NCBI GenBank assembly: GCA_016715325.1
Contig: JADKAL010000001.1
Location: 1 to 64,000, forward strand
Origin: Methylococcaceae bacterium
GTDB taxonomy: Bacteria > Pseudomonadota > Gammaproteobacteria > Methylococcales > Methylomonadaceae
DNA: 64,000 nucleotides
Direction of reading: 5' to 3'
Part shown: positions 18,081-27,827 of the stretch, piece by piece
Numbering within the stretch: the stretch's first letter is position 1
Layout of the letters: each line of letters begins with the position of its first letter
Position numbers and translations under genes: made by a program
Notes under the pieces: generated by a model
Seen by the model: the letters and a program-made list of their open reading frames with translations, nothing else
What the model was told of the DNA's origin: nothing
Databases searched by the model: none

Positions 18081-19277
18081 ATGTTTAATTACCTTTTGGT
18101 AATTAATGCCGGATCGTCCAGCATTAAATTCACTCTTTTCCGGATAGAATCCTCAGGTCGGCTCGTTGAGGAATTGAAGGGCCAAGTCGATGGTATAGGC
18201 AATTTCCCACAGTTAAAAGTCATACACTCGGATGGTGGACTGTTAGTCGATAAACGCATAGATACGTCGGTAGCACCCGATCATAAAAACTGCTTAAATG
18301 AAATCTGTTCATGGTTATTGCAGTATATAGGGAAAGGAAAATTACAGGCGATCGGGCATCGCGTCGTTCATGGCGGACTGGATTACATCACTCCAGTTTT
18401 AATTAATCAAAAGATATTAAGCGATTTAGAAAACCTTATTCCCTTAGCGCCACTTCATCAACCGCATAATTTGCTGCCAATTCGCACGTTTGAGGAAATC
18501 ATCCCCGGCGTACCCCAGATCGTGTGTTTCGACACGGCATTTCACCGGACACAATCCGAAACGGCGCAATCTTTCGGACTTCCTAAACGATTTTTTAACG
18601 AAGGCATACGGCGATACGGTTTTCATGGTATATCGTATGAATTTATTGCCTCGGAATTGCCTAGATTAGGATTAGAAATCCACGGTACACGTATTATTGT
18701 CGCTCACCTAGGCAGCGGAGCGAGTCTATGCGCAATCCAAAACGGCGTCAGTATTGCGACTACAATGGGGTTTTCACCGCTCGACGGACTTGTAATGGGA
18801 ACGCGGTGCGGCAGTCTCGATCCGGGCGTTATGCTCTATTTAATGGATCGCTATAAAATGAACGTTAGAGAGTTGGAACATCTTCTCTATTATGAGTCCG
18901 GTTTGCTCGGAATATCGGGTGTTTCCAACGATATGAGGACGTTGCTTGCGAGCGAAAGCCCCTTAGCGGCAGAAGCGATCAAATTATTCGTTTATCGTAT
19001 CGGGCGGGAAATCGGTTCTTTAGCTGCAGCCTTAGGCGGTTTAGATGCTTTGATATTTACCGGTGGAATTGGCGAGAATTCTGCCGAAATACGGGATCTC
19101 GTCTGCAAACAAGTGAGTTGGCTAGGTTTGGAACTGGATCGAGACGCCAATCGAGCAGCCGCTGAACGTCTTTCAACGATTCAGTCTAAAATTTCCGCCT
19201 GGGTCGTTAAAACCGATGAAAATTTAATGATTGCAAAACATACTCAAAACTATTTGGGAATGTCTCATCAGTTGTAA
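18081..19277 (+). CDS. ackA: Acetate kinase
   Basis: 398 residues. VINAGSSSIKFTLF opens the ASKHA fold, GHRVVHGG the substrate site, FDTAFHRT the catalytic Asp region, RRYGFHGISYE and VAHLGSGASLCAI complete the set, and FTGGIGENS is the adenosine motif. Interconverts acetyl-phosphate + ADP with acetate + ATP in the cytosol. 31 bp after the phosphatase gene, so very likely co-transcribed with xfp. Full length and intact. Confidence 0.97.
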   Translation: MFNYLLVINAGSSSIKFTLFRIESSGRLVEELKGQVDGIGNFPQLKVIHSDGGLLVDKRIDTSVAPDHKNCLNEICSWLLQYIGKGKLQAIGHRVVHGGLDYITPVLINQKILSDLENLIPLAPLHQPHNLLPIRTFEEIIPGVPQIVCFDTAFHRTQSETAQSFGLPKRFFNEGIRRYGFHGISYEFIASELPRLGLEIHGTRIIVAHLGSGASLCAIQNGVSIATTMGFSPLDGLVMGTRCGSLDPGVMLYLMDRYKMNVRELEHLLYYESGLLGISGVSNDMRTLLASESPLAAEAIKLFVYRIGREIGSLAAALGGLDALIFTGGIGENSAEIRDLVCKQVSWLGLELDRDANRAAAERLSTIQSKISAWVVKTDENLMIAKHTQNYLGMSHQL

Positions 19278-19297
19278 CTCAACCGCTTTATTGTTAT

Positions 19298-20506
19298 TCA
19301 GCGAGACGATAGTTCTCTGGCTATACGATTTCTGAGGTGATGGGGTACCGTTTCGTTCATCACAACGGCAAAGGGTTGCCACTCGTTATTTTTTACAATA
19401 AAACCAGCCAGGGCGCTGACGCCGGTTAACGTTCCGGATTTCGCGTAGATACCTGGTTCAATTTCCGGTAGCAAATGCTTCCAACTTCGAAGAGCTTGTA
19501 AAAGTTCGGTCAATTGATGCGGCGAAAGCCGATTGTTACGGGACAAACCGGCGCCGTCTTCTAACGAGAAGTTCAGCCAGCCGAAATGGCTAGAAAGGGT
19601 ATCTACCATATAATGTTTGACATCGTCTGCATTGGCCGGGCGTTTGAACGTTTCTGCACTCAACATCAAAATCAACTGGTTAGCGACAAAGTTGGTGGAG
19701 TATTTCAGCATGTTGCGTAAGATTTCACCCAGCGTTTTATTGTTAACATGCGTATAAAAAACGCTCAAATGATCGGGTACTCGACCGAAAATCAATTCCG
19801 AATCGGTTGAAACTCCGTGTTTCTGTAAAAAAGTATGTAACAATTCGCCGAAATAGAGTTCCGCATTATGAGGATTCGGTCCAGTGTTGATGCGGAGTTC
19901 TCCATTACTTGTATTTACTAAACTTTTTGCATACGCAGTTAAAGGCGTGTGCGGTTCTAAAGATACGATTTGACCGCCGATTTTTTTTATGGCGACAGTA
20001 TTGAAATTTGCAGCAACGGCGGTAGGAACTGCGTCGTAAGGATTATTCGTCGTACCGGTTCCCGGCAATATCAAATCCGGTTGAAAAAGAGAGCTATCGA
20101 TACCGACGGCTTTAATTCGATTGACGCCTTTTTGTTTAAGATTCTTGGCTACAACATCCAGCTCTTCAGAGACAAGATAAGGATCGCCGCTACCTTTAAT
20201 CCATAGAGTTTGAGTCGATTCGTCCAGATAAAACTGGGTTCGAAAACGATGCTGTTCTCCCCAATGTGTTAACGCCAGCCAGGCAGTGGCTAATTTGGTG
20301 GTCGATGCGGGCATCAAAGGCATATCCGGATGATTCGCAAAAACCGAATGACCTTTCGAATCCAAAACAATGAGGCCCGCTTTATTTAATTTGGAAAATG
20401 CAACTATCGCATCATCAGCGTAACTTAAAACGGGAATTAAAAATATTAAACAAATCGAGCATATAAATTTTAGATTTGTACCGGCATGATTAGACGGGAT
20501 TAACAT
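19298..20506 (-). CDS. dacB: D-alanyl-D-alanine carboxypeptidase/endopeptidase (PBP4, S13 family)
   Basis: 402 residues with an N-terminal signal segment (FICSICLIFLIPVLSYA). The three active-site motifs are present: SxxK in MPASTTKLAT, SxN in GLSRNNRLS and KSG in YAKSGTLTG. Acts in the periplasm on peptidoglycan cross-links. Shorter than the E. coli enzyme (477 residues), which suggests a reduced inserted domain. Convergent with ackA, with only 20 bp between stops and no clear terminator. Confidence 0.93.
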   Translation of the reverse strand: MLIPSNHAGTNLKFICSICLIFLIPVLSYADDAIVAFSKLNKAGLIVLDSKGHSVFANHPDMPLMPASTTKLATAWLALTHWGEQHRFRTQFYLDESTQTLWIKGSGDPYLVSEELDVVAKNLKQKGVNRIKAVGIDSSLFQPDLILPGTGTTNNPYDAVPTAVAANFNTVAIKKIGGQIVSLEPHTPLTAYAKSLVNTSNGELRINTGPNPHNAELYFGELLHTFLQKHGVSTDSELIFGRVPDHLSVFYTHVNNKTLGEILRNMLKYSTNFVANQLILMLSAETFKRPANADDVKHYMVDTLSSHFGWLNFSLEDGAGLSRNNRLSPHQLTELLQALRSWKHLLPEIEPGIYAKSGTLTGVSALAGFIVKNNEWQPFAVVMNETVPHHLRNRIARELSSR

Positions 20507-20661
20507 ATATTAAGGATCTAAAAAAGCGAATGTGAAAAAATAAAGCCTCCGAATGGTAAACAAGTTGGACAAGTTGATTACGTTCTTACCCTCAAGTACG
20601 GAAGTAGGACGAAAACCTCACCACGAACGAAATCGATATCTTATCGTTAGTCCTGAACTTC

Positions 20662-21786
20662 TTAAATAATTATGAAATCCAGCGAAGTTAAGGCAGGAAT
20701 CCCCGTTAAAGAAACAAACTCTATTTGCTGACCTGAACCATTTGCATCTGCATCGTAATATAAAGTACCGTCTGAGGTGTCGTATATCAGAAAATCATTA
20801 GAATCCAGCGCAGTTGCTCCATTACCAATTACAAAACTATCAGCCGCAAGTCGACCGTTCGTAAATTGAGTAAAAATTTTGTTATCTAGTCTGATTCTGT
20901 CATCAGAATGATTAAAATCAGTCACTGTATCAACGTTGTTCAAACTGTCTAGAGTTGTATTGAATAGAAACTTATCAACACCTTCACCGCCTGTTAAAGT
21001 GTCGTTTCCTTCATGACCGGAAATAACATTGGCGGTGGCATTGCCGGTTAAGGTATCGTCGAATCGGCTTCCACTTACGTTTTCTATATTGATTATGCTG
21101 TCAATTCCTGCCCCGATCGTATTTTGCGGGGTTGTTATAGTTAGATTAACGGTAACGCCTGAAGTGGCTGTGTTATATTCGGCTCTGTCAATTCCAAAAC
21201 CGCCATCCAGATTGTCATCTCCCACACCACCAACGAGAACATCGTTGCCCAAACCACCAGCAATTGAATCGTTACCGCCAAAACCACTAATTAATTCATT
21301 CTTCTCTGTTCCAATTAATGTATTGTGATCCCCTGTACCATTTACGTAACTTAAGATGTTTATCTGATTCATGAAAAGCCTACCAAAGCCGTAACCGATA
21401 TCCTCGATATCTAGAACAATATTGTATAGATTTCCATTCAAATCATTTAATCTCAATAAATGAGTGTCTATTACTGGTGAAAAACCTGAAGAACCATCAT
21501 CGAGTTTGTCTCCTTTATAGCCATAATACTTCACACTCTCGATAACCTCTTGATTAAAGTTATCTGACCACTGTGTTAATTGAGTCTCTTTGCCGTAATA
21601 ATCTAATCTATAAGTCAATGAGGTGTTAAGTAAACGGAAGCCATAAGCTGGAACTGGGCTTCCAAAGCGACTAGCTATTTGAAAAATAATATCCGTTACA
21701 CCGTCATTGTCTATATCGATTTCCTTAGGTTTCATAATGCTCATTGAAAATATCTTATCCCATTTTAATTGATCTGGATTGGACAT
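20662..21786 (-). CDS. RTX-type calcium-binding protein, likely type I secreted
   Basis: 374 residues. An EF-hand-like DIDNDGVTDIIF lies near the N-terminus. Residues ~165-215 hold glycine-rich nonapeptides (GGNDSIAGGLGNDVLVGG, GDDNLDGGFGID) and a second group follows (GHEGNDTLTGGEGVDKF). The C-terminus (DTSDGTLYYDADANGSGQ, then LTSLDFIII) is typical of uncleaved type I secretion signals. No N-terminal signal peptide and no transporter gene nearby. Function beyond Ca2+ binding is not recognisable. Confidence 0.8.
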   Translation of the reverse strand: MSNPDQLKWDKIFSMSIMKPKEIDIDNDGVTDIIFQIASRFGSPVPAYGFRLLNTSLTYRLDYYGKETQLTQWSDNFNQEVIESVKYYGYKGDKLDDGSSGFSPVIDTHLLRLNDLNGNLYNIVLDIEDIGYGFGRLFMNQINILSYVNGTGDHNTLIGTEKNELISGFGGNDSIAGGLGNDVLVGGVGDDNLDGGFGIDRAEYNTATSGVTVNLTITTPQNTIGAGIDSIINIENVSGSRFDDTLTGNATANVISGHEGNDTLTGGEGVDKFLFNTTLDSLNNVDTVTDFNHSDDRIRLDNKIFTQFTNGRLAADSFVIGNGATALDSNDFLIYDTSDGTLYYDADANGSGQQIEFVSLTGIPALTSLDFIII

Positions 21787-21903
21787 GGTTTCACCTTTGA
21801 TTCATTTTGCCGTGAAGGATTAACGCAAAGAAGAATTGGAGTCTCTGAAAACAATGCTTTATCCCGCATGACGCAGGACAAAGCATATAGGTTTTAAAGA
21901 CGA

Positions 21904-22785
21904 TTAACGCGTATTTTGCAAGGCGGCAATACGCTCTTCAAGTGGAGGATGCGTCATGAATAGCTTTTGAACGCCGCCGCCATTGATGCCGAAAGCCGCA
22001 AATTGACCGGGTAATTCTTGCTCGTCATGACTGCGTTGTAAAGCACGCAGGGCGCCAATCATTTTTTGACGTCCGGCTAGATTTGCGCCGCCTGCATCGG
22101 CCCTGAATTCTCTTCGACGAGAAAACCAGCAAACTAAAATGGAAGCCAGGAAACCCAATGCAATCTGGGCAATCATCTGTACGATGTAATAGCCCATGCC
22201 GACGCCGCTGCGCTCATCATTGCCGGATAAGGCGCGATCGACGACATGACCGATGATAGTGGCGAAAAAGTAAACAAAGGTATTGAGTACGCCCTGCATC
22301 AAGGCCATAGTGACCATGTCCCCGTTGGCAACGTGCGAAATTTCATGGCCGACGACGGCTTCTACTTCATCGGGCGTCATACTTTGTAGCAAACCGGTGC
22401 TGACGGCGACCAGTGAGCTGTCTCTACTCATCCCGGTTGCAAAAGCATTGGGCATACCGGCTTGGAAAATACCGACTTCAGGCATATCAATGCCTGCTTG
22501 CTGAGATTGTCTGGCGACGATATCGTACAACCATTTTTCGGTTTGATTTTGGGGTTGTTCGATCACCATTACGCCCATCGATGATTTTGCCATCGTTTTC
22601 GACATTGCCAAGGAAATCACCGAACCGCTCATACCGATGACTGCGGACATCATCAATAATGCTTTCAGATCTATTCCCGTTCCCTGTGCGTTTAGATAAT
22701 TACCTAAACCTAGCAGGTTAAATAGAATGCTAATAACAATCATCACAGCGATGTTAGTAGCGATAAACAGTAATATTCGCATCAT
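21904..22785 (-). CDS. htpX: Membrane zinc metalloprotease HtpX
   Basis: 293 residues with two N-terminal membrane segments (about 4-24 and 38-60) and two later ones flanking the active site. VVGHEISHVANGD contains the HExxH zinc motif, and FRADAGGANLAG provides the third ligand. Matches M48 HtpX, which degrades misfolded inner-membrane proteins under heat or envelope stress. Monocistronic by layout. Confidence 0.96.
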   Translation of the reverse strand: MMRILLFIATNIAVMIVISILFNLLGLGNYLNAQGTGIDLKALLMMSAVIGMSGSVISLAMSKTMAKSSMGVMVIEQPQNQTEKWLYDIVARQSQQAGIDMPEVGIFQAGMPNAFATGMSRDSSLVAVSTGLLQSMTPDEVEAVVGHEISHVANGDMVTMALMQGVLNTFVYFFATIIGHVVDRALSGNDERSGVGMGYYIVQMIAQIALGFLASILVCWFSRRREFRADAGGANLAGRQKMIGALRALQRSHDEQELPGQFAAFGINGGGVQKLFMTHPPLEERIAALQNTR

Positions 22786-22901
22786 GGTGTAGCCTCTTTC
22801 GTTAGTGGTTATGCCGTTGTTATGGGGATTGAAGATAATAAATTCAACGCCCTGTTAGAATGATAAACTGTGCATTAGTTTAACAGTGGGAAGGTTATTT
22901 T

Positions 22902-24020
22902 ATGTATTTTATAAAAACCCTATTCATTTTTTTGTTCGCATTTTATTCGATGCCGGGTCTTGCCCAAGATGCACATCATTCTGATTTACTAGATAAACTT
23001 CATCTTCCTGTCGGATTCAAAATTTCCATTTTTGCCGAAAACCTGCCCAATGCCAGGAGCTTGGCGCTTGGCGATAAAGGCGTTGTGTATGTCGGAACAG
23101 GTGCATCAGGGAATGTCTATGCGGTAGAAGATAGTAATAACGATGGCGCTGCCGATAAAAATTATACGATTACAACCAATTTGTACATGCCGAACGGTGT
23201 GGCGTTTAAAGATGGCTCGCTTTATGTCGCCGAGATCAACCGCATTATCCGATTTGATCGAATTACTGACAAGCTGAACAAGCCGCCTAAACCGGTAGTC
23301 GTTTACGATAAGCTGCCTTCCGATAAGCACCACGGCTGGAAGTATCTGCGGTTTGGGCCGGACGGTAAGCTTTATTCTGCCATCGGTGCACCGTGTAATA
23401 TTTGCAAGCCCGATAAACCTTATGGCTCGTTATTCCGGTTAAATTCAGATGGCAGCCAATTTGAAATCATCGCTGAAGGTATCCGTAATACGGTTGGATT
23501 TGATTGGCAACCCGAAACCAATGTGTTGTTTTTTAACGAGCATGGTCGTGATCATCTAGGTGACGACCTGCCGCCGGACGAGTTGAATCAATGGTCGAAA
23601 ATAGGTGAACATTTCGGATACCCTTATTGCCATGCAGGTGAAATTCTAGATCCCGAGTTTGGCGCTGGTAAAAGCTGCAAGGATTTTACGGCGCCGGTTT
23701 GGAAATATAAGGCTCACAATGCGCCCTTAGGTATGCGGTTTTATCGCGGGAAACAGTTTCCGGCTGAATATAAAAACCAACTCTTTATCGCGCAACACGG
23801 TTCCTGGAACCGCACAAAGCCAGACGGCTACCGCATAGCTTTGGTTCGATTCAGGAATGGTAAACCGGTTTCTGAAGAGGTGTTTATCGACGGATGGTTA
23901 ACTAAACATGACAAAGTGCTGGGTCGTCCGGTCGATATTCTGGAGTTGCCGGATGGCGGTTTGCTGATTTCTGACGATCAGTTAGGGCTGATTTATAAGG
24001 TTGAATATAAAGGCAAGTGA
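22902..24020 (+). CDS. Soluble PQQ-type sugar dehydrogenase (glucose/sorbosone dehydrogenase family)
   Basis: 372 residues with a signal peptide (FIFLFAFYSMPGLAQ). A six-bladed beta-propeller is expected: LPVGFKISIFAENLPNARSL, PSDKHHGWKYLRFGPDGKLY, GIRNTVGFDWQPETN and FIAQHGSWNR are the family landmarks. Periplasmic; relatives oxidise sugars or aldehydes using PQQ, and this window encodes PQQ synthesis. The substrate is unknown. The stop TGA overlaps the ATG of the next gene by one base. Confidence 0.88.
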   Translation: MYFIKTLFIFLFAFYSMPGLAQDAHHSDLLDKLHLPVGFKISIFAENLPNARSLALGDKGVVYVGTGASGNVYAVEDSNNDGAADKNYTITTNLYMPNGVAFKDGSLYVAEINRIIRFDRITDKLNKPPKPVVVYDKLPSDKHHGWKYLRFGPDGKLYSAIGAPCNICKPDKPYGSLFRLNSDGSQFEIIAEGIRNTVGFDWQPETNVLFFNEHGRDHLGDDLPPDELNQWSKIGEHFGYPYCHAGEILDPEFGAGKSCKDFTAPVWKYKAHNAPLGMRFYRGKQFPAEYKNQLFIAQHGSWNRTKPDGYRIALVRFRNGKPVSEEVFIDGWLTKHDKVLGRPVDILELPDGGLLISDDQLGLIYKVEYKGK

Positions 24021-24616
24021 TGGAAAAAAAGTTTGAAATCATCGGTAAAGAAACCGTATATGAAGGTTTTTTTGTGATGGAAAAATACCGCATAAAACAT
24101 ACACTATTTGCTGGCGGTTGGAGCGGAGAGGTCAGCCGTGAATTGTTCCGGCGTAGCAATTGCGTCGCAGTGGTTTTGTACGATCCTGATGCCGATAAAA
24201 TCGTATTGATTGAGCAATTCCGGGTCGGTGCCGCCGCAAATTCGGATCGAGCCTGGCTGGTTGAGATTGTTGCCGGTGCAATCGACGAAGGAGAAACAGC
24301 GGAGCAAGTCGCCATTCGTGAATCGAAAGAAGAAGCGGGTTGTGAGATTTTGGAATTAAAACTTATCAATAAGTTTTACACCACGCCCGGCGGTTCGTCC
24401 GAAATGATCAGCTTATTTTACGGACGGGTTGACAGCAGCGAAATCGGCGGTATTCACGGTCTCGACCACGAAAATGAAGATATTCTGGTATATACAGTTT
24501 CATTCGAGGAAGCTTATCGAATGCTGGAAGAAGGTAAAATCGAATCGGGTATCCCGATTATCGCTATACAGTGGTTAGCGTTAAATAAGTTGAATTTGCG
24601 GGGAAAGGTTTTTTAA
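24020..24616 (+). CDS. nudF: NUDIX hydrolase, ADP-ribose pyrophosphatase type
   Basis: 198 residues from ATG 24020 (TGATG overlap with the preceding stop); a GTG three bases earlier is possible. The NUDIX box runs GAIDEGETAEQVAIRESKEE then AGCEI, preceded by QFRVGA and followed by TTPGGSSE, as in ADP-ribose pyrophosphatases. Hydrolyses ADP-ribose to AMP and ribose-5-phosphate. Coupled to the sugar dehydrogenase gene, though the functional link is unclear. 24617-24863 shows no gene. Confidence 0.88.
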   Translation: MEKKFEIIGKETVYEGFFVMEKYRIKHTLFAGGWSGEVSRELFRRSNCVAVVLYDPDADKIVLIEQFRVGAAANSDRAWLVEIVAGAIDEGETAEQVAIRESKEEAGCEILELKLINKFYTTPGGSSEMISLFYGRVDSSEIGGIHGLDHENEDILVYTVSFEEAYRMLEEGKIESGIPIIAIQWLALNKLNLRGKVF

Positions 24617-24863
24617 TAAAAGACTTGGGTTTGCAGCAGTAAAATTTACATCATTTTCGCTAGAAACTGCGATTTAATGCAGAAAGACAAATAAACAAAA
24701 TATAATCGTATTGAGAAACAGAATATTGGACGAAAGGAAACTTACGATGTCGATTGAGATAGCATCGAGTTCAATTTTGTGAATAGAAAGCCAACCAAAA
24801 ACACCGGTGAAAAAAGCCGAATTAAGTGAAATGGCGTATTATCGGAAGGTATTAACCAATTTA

Positions 24864-24940
24864 TGGTGGTGATAGGTGGAATCGAACCACCGACCTGAGG
24901 GTTATGAATCCTCCGCTCTAACCGTCTGAGCTATATCACC
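24864..24940 (-). tRNA. tRNA-Met (CAT anticodon)
   Basis: Read on the minus strand: acceptor GGTGATA pairs with TATCACC, D-loop AGCTCAGACGGTTAGAGC, anticodon loop TTCATAA within GGAGGA/CCCTC-type stem, T-arm GGTGGTTCGATTCCACC, and an encoded CCA. The form fits an elongator Met; a lysidine-modified Ile2 tRNA shares the CAT anticodon and is not fully excluded. It is not initiator-like, because the first acceptor pair is matched (G-C). Confidence 0.93.
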
Positions 24941-25089
24941 GTTTTGATTTTATGTGATAAATCCGTAGTTTTATTCACATAATGTTAGATTGTTTAAATG
25001 GGAGCATTTAAACCCACGATCAACCTATACGAAAACTCGGCAGGCAGACCAACAAAGAGGGCGCATTATAGATTTCGTCTATGGCTTTG

Positions 25090-26181
25090 TCAAACGTTGA
25101 AACGGAAATGCACAACATCGCCGTCCTTAACAACATACTCTTTGCCTTCAAGCCGCCATTTACCGGCGTCTTTTGCGCCTTGTTCGCCTTTGTAAGTAAT
25201 GAAATCCTGGTAGGAAATGACTTCGGCGCGAATGAATCCCTTTTCAAAATCGGTATGGATGACGCCTGCGGCTTGCGGAGCCGTCGCTCCGACGGGAATC
25301 GTCCATGCTCGTACTTCCTTGACACCGGCAGTAAAGTAAGTCGATAGATTTAATAGAGCATAGCCCGCTCTAACGACGCGATTAAGTCCGGGCTCTTCCA
25401 ATCCGAGATCGTCGAGGAATTCCTTCTTTTCGCTCTCTTCCAGTTGCGCTATCTCTGCCTCAATAGCCGCACAAATAGCAACAACGCTCGAACCTTCTGT
25501 TTCGGCAAAGACTTTTACTTTGTCCAATAAGGGATTGTCGGTAAAGCCGTCATCCTGAACATTAGCGACATACATGGTGGGTTTTAACGTGAGAAGGAAT
25601 AAATCTCTGACTAACAGTTTTTCTTCTGCGGTAAGGTTTAACGTTCTGGCCGGTTGTCCCGCGTCTAATTGCTGGTAAATGCGTTCTAAAACCTGTTTTT
25701 TTGCCAAATCGTCCTTGTTGCCCGATTTGGAGGCTTTGCTAACCCGTAACAATGCCCGTTCAACGGAAGCCATATCGGCCAGCGCCAATTCTGTATTAAT
25801 GACTTCAATATCGGATAGCGGGTCGATTTTTCCCGCAACGTGAATCACATTGTCGTCTTGAAAACAGCGCACGACGTGAGCGATAGCATCGGTTTCACGA
25901 ATATTCGCCAAGAATTGGTTGCCTAACCCTTCGCCTTTTGAAGCACCGGCGACTAGCCCCGCAATATCGACGAATTCAATCGTGGTCGGGATGATACGTT
26001 CAGGTTTGACAATTTCCGCCAGCTTGTCCATTCTAGGATCGGGTACCGGCACAACGCCGACGTTGGGATCGATGGTGCAAAACGGATAATTTTCAGCCGC
26101 GATTTTTGCCTGAGTGAGTGCATTGAATAAGGTTGATTTGCCCACGTTCGGTAAACCGACGATTCCACAATAAAGCGCCAT
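25090..26181 (-). CDS. ychF: Redox-regulated ATPase/GTPase YchF (OLA1 family)
   Basis: 363 residues. [15 protein letters not shown] is the P-loop, [19 protein letters not shown] the G3 region, and the C-terminal TGS domain ends with [18 protein letters not shown] ribosome-associated nucleotidase of the Obg-like group. The usual neighbour pth is not present on the left side; a tRNA lies 150 bp downstream. Confidence 0.97.
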   Translation of the reverse strand: MALYCGIVGLPNVGKSTLFNALTQAKIAAENYPFCTIDPNVGVVPVPDPRMDKLAEIVKPERIIPTTIEFVDIAGLVAGASKGEGLGNQFLANIRETDAIAHVVRCFQDDNVIHVAGKIDPLSDIEVINTELALADMASVERALLRVSKASKSGNKDDLAKKQVLERIYQQLDAGQPARTLNLTAEEKLLVRDLFLLTLKPTMYVANVQDDGFTDNPLLDKVKVFAETEGSSVVAICAAIEAEIAQLEESEKKEFLDDLGLEEPGLNRVVRAGYALLNLSTYFTAGVKEVRAWTIPVGATAPQAAGVIHTDFEKGFIRAEVISYQDFITYKGEQGAKDAGKWRLEGKEYVVKDGDVVHFRFNV

Positions 26182-26303
26182 AGATGTTCTTAAGAATAGG
26201 TTTTAACGGGTTAAAATCCGGGAATCTTTCACGACTTGATTCCATTTCAGCCGCCCATTATACCGGCTTGATGGTTGTTCCGGCTAATAAATCTGGTTCG
26301 GGA

Positions 26304-26714
26304 TTAAGAGACGGTCATTTTCAGCCATACAATCAATTGTCGAAAATCCCTTTCATCCAAGGCGTCTTAAAAAATTAGAATAGGCGCTTTGTTATTTAAG
26401 TGCAGGAAAATTACGCTTGTAGAAATAAAGGACGAGCGCACAATCTCAACCGCTTCGCGACCGACAGCGGTGCTTATTTCCCATCCGCTTTTTCCAGAAT
26501 ATTTGATTTGTCTGGATTCGGATTTAAGGTTTCGGTTTAATCTTATAAAATTAGCCGTTATAAGCGTAATAACCCCTAACTTGATAGCGGTCGGTAAAGC
26601 ATTCGCTAAACAAGCGCCTGTTGCTAGTAAGTGAATAACCGCAATCAAGTATTGAAAGCGCCGCGACGGTTTAAGTTCGGCAAAAAAGGTTGCACTTTGT
26701 TTGGTAAGTGTCAT
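26304..26714 (-). pseudogene. ygfX: YgfX-like membrane protein with an internal stop
   Basis: 115 residues open to a TAA at 26367-26369; reading through gives 20 more residues (DALDERDFRQLIVWLK...) ending at 26304 that look like the normal YgfX C-terminus. It has paired N-terminal membrane helices (YLIAVIHLLATGACLANAL, GVITLITANFI). In enterobacteria ygfX lies with sdhE and ygfZ; here ygfZ follows divergently, which supports the call. No sdhE is visible. Confidence 0.55.
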
Positions 26715-26825
26715 TAACTTGTATGGAAATGCAATACAGCAAGGACGACAATTCTTTTCATAAACTCCTCAATGATGACTTACCGGCAAGGTATAATTTA
26801 CCGATCATTTTAAGGTTTATTTTAT

Positions 26826-27827
26826 ATGAATGCAGAATGGGAAACATTTTTGTCGAGCAGACAAGATTTGATCGATACCTCAACCGCGCCGCCTTTAACA
26901 GCCGGTCATAGCGTCAATGAGAAAAGCCTATCGCCGTTAACGCATTTGGGTGTGTTAAAGGTGTCGGGTAAGGATGCGGCAAAATTGCTACAGGGTCAAA
27001 TTACCTGTAACGTTAACGACATAAGCGAAACGTCAAGCCGGATTGCCGCCATGTGTAATCCGAAGGGCAGGGCGATTGCTACATTTTTGGTGGTCAAAAA
27101 AGCCGATTTTTTTCTTTTGGTCGTTCCGACGGACTTGTCGGATACTGTCAAAACCAAATTGAAGCTGTATGTGTTACGTTCGGATGTCAAAATCGAAGAG
27201 GCGAGCGACGAATATTGCATCATGGGTTTAAGCGAACATTTGCCGGGCAGTGATAGCTTCGTCACCGAGCATCTGCAAAATGCGATTTTTGTTAATCTTC
27301 CAGAATCTTCGGCGCGTAAGCTTGTGATAACGGATGTTGATAACGCGATCCAACACTGGATTCGGTTTGCCGATTCGGAAGGTTATCGAGCAGCAAGTCC
27401 CGCCGAATGGCGGTATTTAGACATCGTATCAGGATTTCCCTGGGTAACGGCAGCCACCTCGGAAGCGTTCATTCAGCAAATGCTCAACCTCGATAAATTA
27501 GGCGGCATCAGCTTTAACAAGGGCTGCTACACCGGTCAGGAAATTATCGCCCGTACCCATTATCTAGGCAAAATCAAACGCGAACTTTGGCTGGCGGAAT
27601 GTCAATCCGCTCAATCGCCGGAACCGAATACTGCGGTAATTAATCTCGATACCGAGGGGCAGGATGTTGTGGGGACGGTCGTGCAATCCGAGCGCGTTTC
27701 TGGTAAACCTGAATACTTTATGCTGCTGATAGTTCTGCAAATCGCCGAAACTTCTTATAAAACATTGGGCTTGACCGGGGACGATCAAGCTCGGCTGACA
27801 TTACAAAAGATAACTTATGATCGATGA
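26826..27827 (+). CDS. ygfZ: Folate-binding Fe-S/tRNA maintenance protein YgfZ
   Basis: 333 residues with the family signature KGCYTGQEIIARTHYLGK (Cys in the K-G-C-Y-x-G-Q-E motif) and a GcvT-like beginning (LLQGQITCNVNDI). Uses tetrahydrofolate in repairing or assembling Fe-S proteins. AGGTTT is the nearest upstream purine stretch. Its last 11 bases overlap ctaA. Confidence 0.94.
   Translation: MNAEWETFLSSRQDLIDTSTAPPLTAGHSVNEKSLSPLTHLGVLKVSGKDAAKLLQGQITCNVNDISETSSRIAAMCNPKGRAIATFLVVKKADFFLLVVPTDLSDTVKTKLKLYVLRSDVKIEEASDEYCIMGLSEHLPGSDSFVTEHLQNAIFVNLPESSARKLVITDVDNAIQHWIRFADSEGYRAASPAEWRYLDIVSGFPWVTAATSEAFIQQMLNLDKLGGISFNKGCYTGQEIIARTHYLGKIKRELWLAECQSAQSPEPNTAVINLDTEGQDVVGTVVQSERVSGKPEYFMLLIVLQIAETSYKTLGLTGDDQARLTLQKITYDR

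Noticed and set aside
24864..24940. Initiator tRNA-fMet
   Set aside because: The first acceptor pair is matched and the stem lacks the three G-C pairs of initiators.
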